DNA of 7,110 nucleotides, taken from positions 1 to 7,110 of the forward strand of contig CAIZCB010000205.1 in assembly GCA_903931355.1 (NCBI GenBank), given 5' to 3'. The translations under genes and the position numbers were made by a program. Source of the stretch: an uncultured Pseudomonadota bacterium (GTDB lineage: Bacteria; Pseudomonadota; Gammaproteobacteria; Methylococcales; Methylomonadaceae). The notes beneath the pieces are model-generated. The model made no database searches. It was given only the letters and a program-made list of their open reading frames with translations, and had not been told where the DNA came from. Shown piece after piece: positions 5,927 to 7,110 of this stretch (the first letter of the stretch is position 1; the number at the start of each line of letters is the position of its first letter).

Positions 5927-5979
5927 TGTTCACTATCTAGTATTAGGAGGTTGAAAATGTATGTGTGGGCTAGTGAACA
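5927..5979 (+). other. Inverted repeat framing a ribosome site in the ompA leader
   Basis: TGTTCACTA (starting at 5927) is complementary to TAGTGAACA (5971-5979), giving a 9-bp stem, with a T-G and a T-A pair possible beyond it. The 35-base interval contains the AGGAGG ribosome site at 5945-5950 and the ATG of an 11-codon ORF. A weak promoter-like pair (TTGTTG 5897-5902, 17 bases, TTTAAT 5920-5925) would start RNA near 5932, which would cut into the left arm. The structure therefore needs an upstream start to form fully. Confidence 0.4.
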
Positions 5980-5992
5980 GACTGGTGATTAA
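5957..5992 (+). CDS. Possible 11-residue leader peptide upstream of the ompA-family gene
   Basis: An ATG at 5957 follows AGGAGGTTGAAA, a near-perfect Shine-Dalgarno sequence at ideal distance, and encodes MYVWASEQTGD before TAA at 5990-5992. The ribosome site is better than that of the large gene that follows 64 bases later. The peptide resembles nothing I know. It may be a leader peptide controlling the downstream gene or a remnant of a lost gene start. It may also be chance. Confidence 0.35.
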   Translation: MYVWASEQTGD

Positions 5993-6056
5993 TCTCGTCA
6001 TTAAACTTAAAACTTGCGCTTGCTGCAATATTTTTTAACTTAAAAAGGAATTCACC

Positions 6057-7110
6057 ATGCTAAAACATACACCGCTCATTATTGCCTCATTAATCGGTGC
6101 AAGTTTTCTGCCGTTGGCACAAGCCGATCAGCAGTTGCAAGATAACCGTTGGTACGTTGCGCCTTTTGCCTCCTATCTTAATACCGATGATGATCGCCAA
6201 GCCACTGATGGCTGGGGCGGTGGTTTAGGTGTTGGTAAAATGATTGATGAGCATTTCAATCTGGAACTGAAAGGCTTTTATCAAGGTTTTAACGGTAATA
6301 ATGGCTCTTGGGATTTGCTCGGTGGTAGCGCTGATGTCCAGTATTACTTATCTCGCGACAAATTTTCACCTTATGCGGTGGTGGGTTTGGGTGGTATGAA
6401 TACCTGTGTTTCGGCGAACTGCGGGATTGGCTTTATTGGTGAGGCGGGTTTAGGTCTTAGCTATGAGCTCAACGATAATCTGTTGATTCGCAGTGATGTG
6501 CGTTACCGTTACAACAATAATCTGAGTGCTCAAGTTCAGCCAGGTACTGACGAGTTTCACGATATGACCGTCAATCTGGGGGTAGTGATTCCCTTTGGTG
6601 ATAAACCGAAATATGCCGAAGTAAAAGCTGAGACAAGGGCTAGAGTTGCGCCGGTTTCTGTTGCGCCAGTTGATGATTGTGCTAGTCGCGATTCTGATGG
6701 TGATGGCGTTAATGATTGCGTTGATCAATGTCCGAAAACGGTTAAAGGTAGCTTGGTCAATGGCAAAGGTTGTGCGGTTAAATTAGTGCTGAAAGGTGAA
6801 CACTTTAAATACGATTCTGCTGAATTGGGCTTGAACGCTAAAGAATTGTTAGATGGTGTAGCGGCTGATTTGATTGCTTATCCGCAAAAAAATGAAATTG
6901 AAGTACAAGGTCATACCAGTAGCGAAGGTAGTGATGCTTATAATATGAAGCTATCGCAACGTCGTGCTAATTCCGTAGTGCAGTATTTGAAAAACAAAGG
7001 TGTTACCAATAAGTTGACCGCCCATGCCTATGGCGAAAGACAGCCGATTGCTGATAATAAAACTGAGGCGGGTAAATCAGAAAATCGTCGTGTTGAGTTA
7101 ATTTGGATAG
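6057..7110 (+). CDS. OmpA-family outer-membrane porin-like protein (3' end beyond window)
   Basis: The reading frame stays open to the window edge: 351 codons plus one base, and the final TAG is out of frame. ATG 6057 has AAGGAA 6 bases upstream. A signal peptide ends at AQA (residue 23). Residues about 30-182 resemble an eight-strand OmpA-type barrel (RWYVAPFASY, YYLSRDKFSPYAVVGLGG, LLIRSDVRYRY, VNLGVVIPFG), with Cys117 and Cys122 as a possible loop disulfide. A Pro/Val/Ala linker follows, then a thrombospondin type 3-like calcium motif DSDGDGVNDCVDQCPKT (212-228), and an OmpA peptidoglycan-binding domain (about 240-351) with LSQRRANSVVQYL (299-311) and ENRRVELIW. It would anchor the outer membrane to murein. 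The usual GHTD aspartate is Ser288 here (GHTSSEGS), while Arg303 is kept. Only a few codons are likely missing. Confidence 0.93.
   Translation, partial: MLKHTPLIIASLIGASFLPLAQADQQLQDNRWYVAPFASYLNTDDDRQATDGWGGGLGVGKMIDEHFNLELKGFYQGFNGNNGSWDLLGGSADVQYYLSRDKFSPYAVVGLGGMNTCVSANCGIGFIGEAGLGLSYELNDNLLIRSDVRYRYNNNLSAQVQPGTDEFHDMTVNLGVVIPFGDKPKYAEVKAETRARVAPVSVAPVDDCASRDSDGDGVNDCVDQCPKTVKGSLVNGKGCAVKLVLKGEHFKYDSAELGLNAKELLDGVAADLIAYPQKNEIEVQGHTSSEGSDAYNMKLSQRRANSVVQYLKNKGVTNKLTAHAYGERQPIADNKTEAGKSENRRVELIWI

Noticed and set aside
6450..6728. 92-codon minus-strand ORF inside the ompA-family gene
   Set aside because: It is antisense to a clear OmpA reading frame with signal peptide, calcium motif and peptidoglycan domain; the composition is repetitive and carries no family pattern.
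7108..7110. TAG at the end of the window as the ompA stop
   Set aside because: In the ompA frame from ATG 6057 the last full codon is ATA at 7107-7109, so the TAG is out of frame and the gene continues beyond the window.
1..7110. CRISPR arrays, tRNA or rRNA genes, and insertion sequences
   Set aside because: No regularly spaced repeats, cloverleaf-like segments, ribosomal RNA motifs or transposase frames were seen on either strand.

Overview
The window looks like a chromosomal segment of a Gram-negative gammaproteobacterium with moderate GC. The left end carries the lipid A/Kdo gene order lpxK, ycaR-type Trm112 gene, kdsB. The window also encodes an outer-membrane OmpA-type protein and a periplasmic lytic transglycosylase. 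I cannot name the genus from sequence alone; a methanotroph-like gammaproteobacterium is only a guess.

Layout. Positions 2-127 are the last 41 codons of lpxK. They overlap a 62-codon Trm112-family gene (120-308), which in turn overlaps kdsB (308-1072) by one base, so the three form a tight operon. A previously uncalled 45-codon putative lipoprotein gene (1053-1190, minus) runs convergently into the end of kdsB and has its own promoter-like sequence. An MltF-type lytic transglycosylase follows (1380-2840, plus). Directly behind it is a broken second copy of the kdsB 3' end (2864-2964), then a strong hairpin. A beta-carbonic anhydrase (3018-3596, minus) and a LysR-type regulator (3757-4641, plus) are divergent and share a 160-base control region with overlapping inverted repeats and a terminator-like hairpin in the carbonic anhydrase leader. 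A PfkB-family sugar kinase (4638-5561, minus) converges on lysR with a 4-base overlap. Upstream of it on the same strand is an AT-rich two-helix membrane protein gene (5608-5853). The window ends in an OmpA-family gene (6057 to beyond 7110), whose leader holds an 11-codon ORF with a near-perfect ribosome binding site, framed by an inverted repeat.

Main observation. The segment with the small lipoprotein gene and mltF (about 1073-2863) is bracketed by two copies of the kdsB 3' end, one intact and one decayed. This suggests that the pair was inserted behind kdsB together with a replacement 3' end, and that the remnant is the old end still lying beside its terminator-like hairpin. The envelope theme (Kdo activation, murein lysis, lipoprotein, OmpA) is consistent, but no new multi-gene system is demonstrated.
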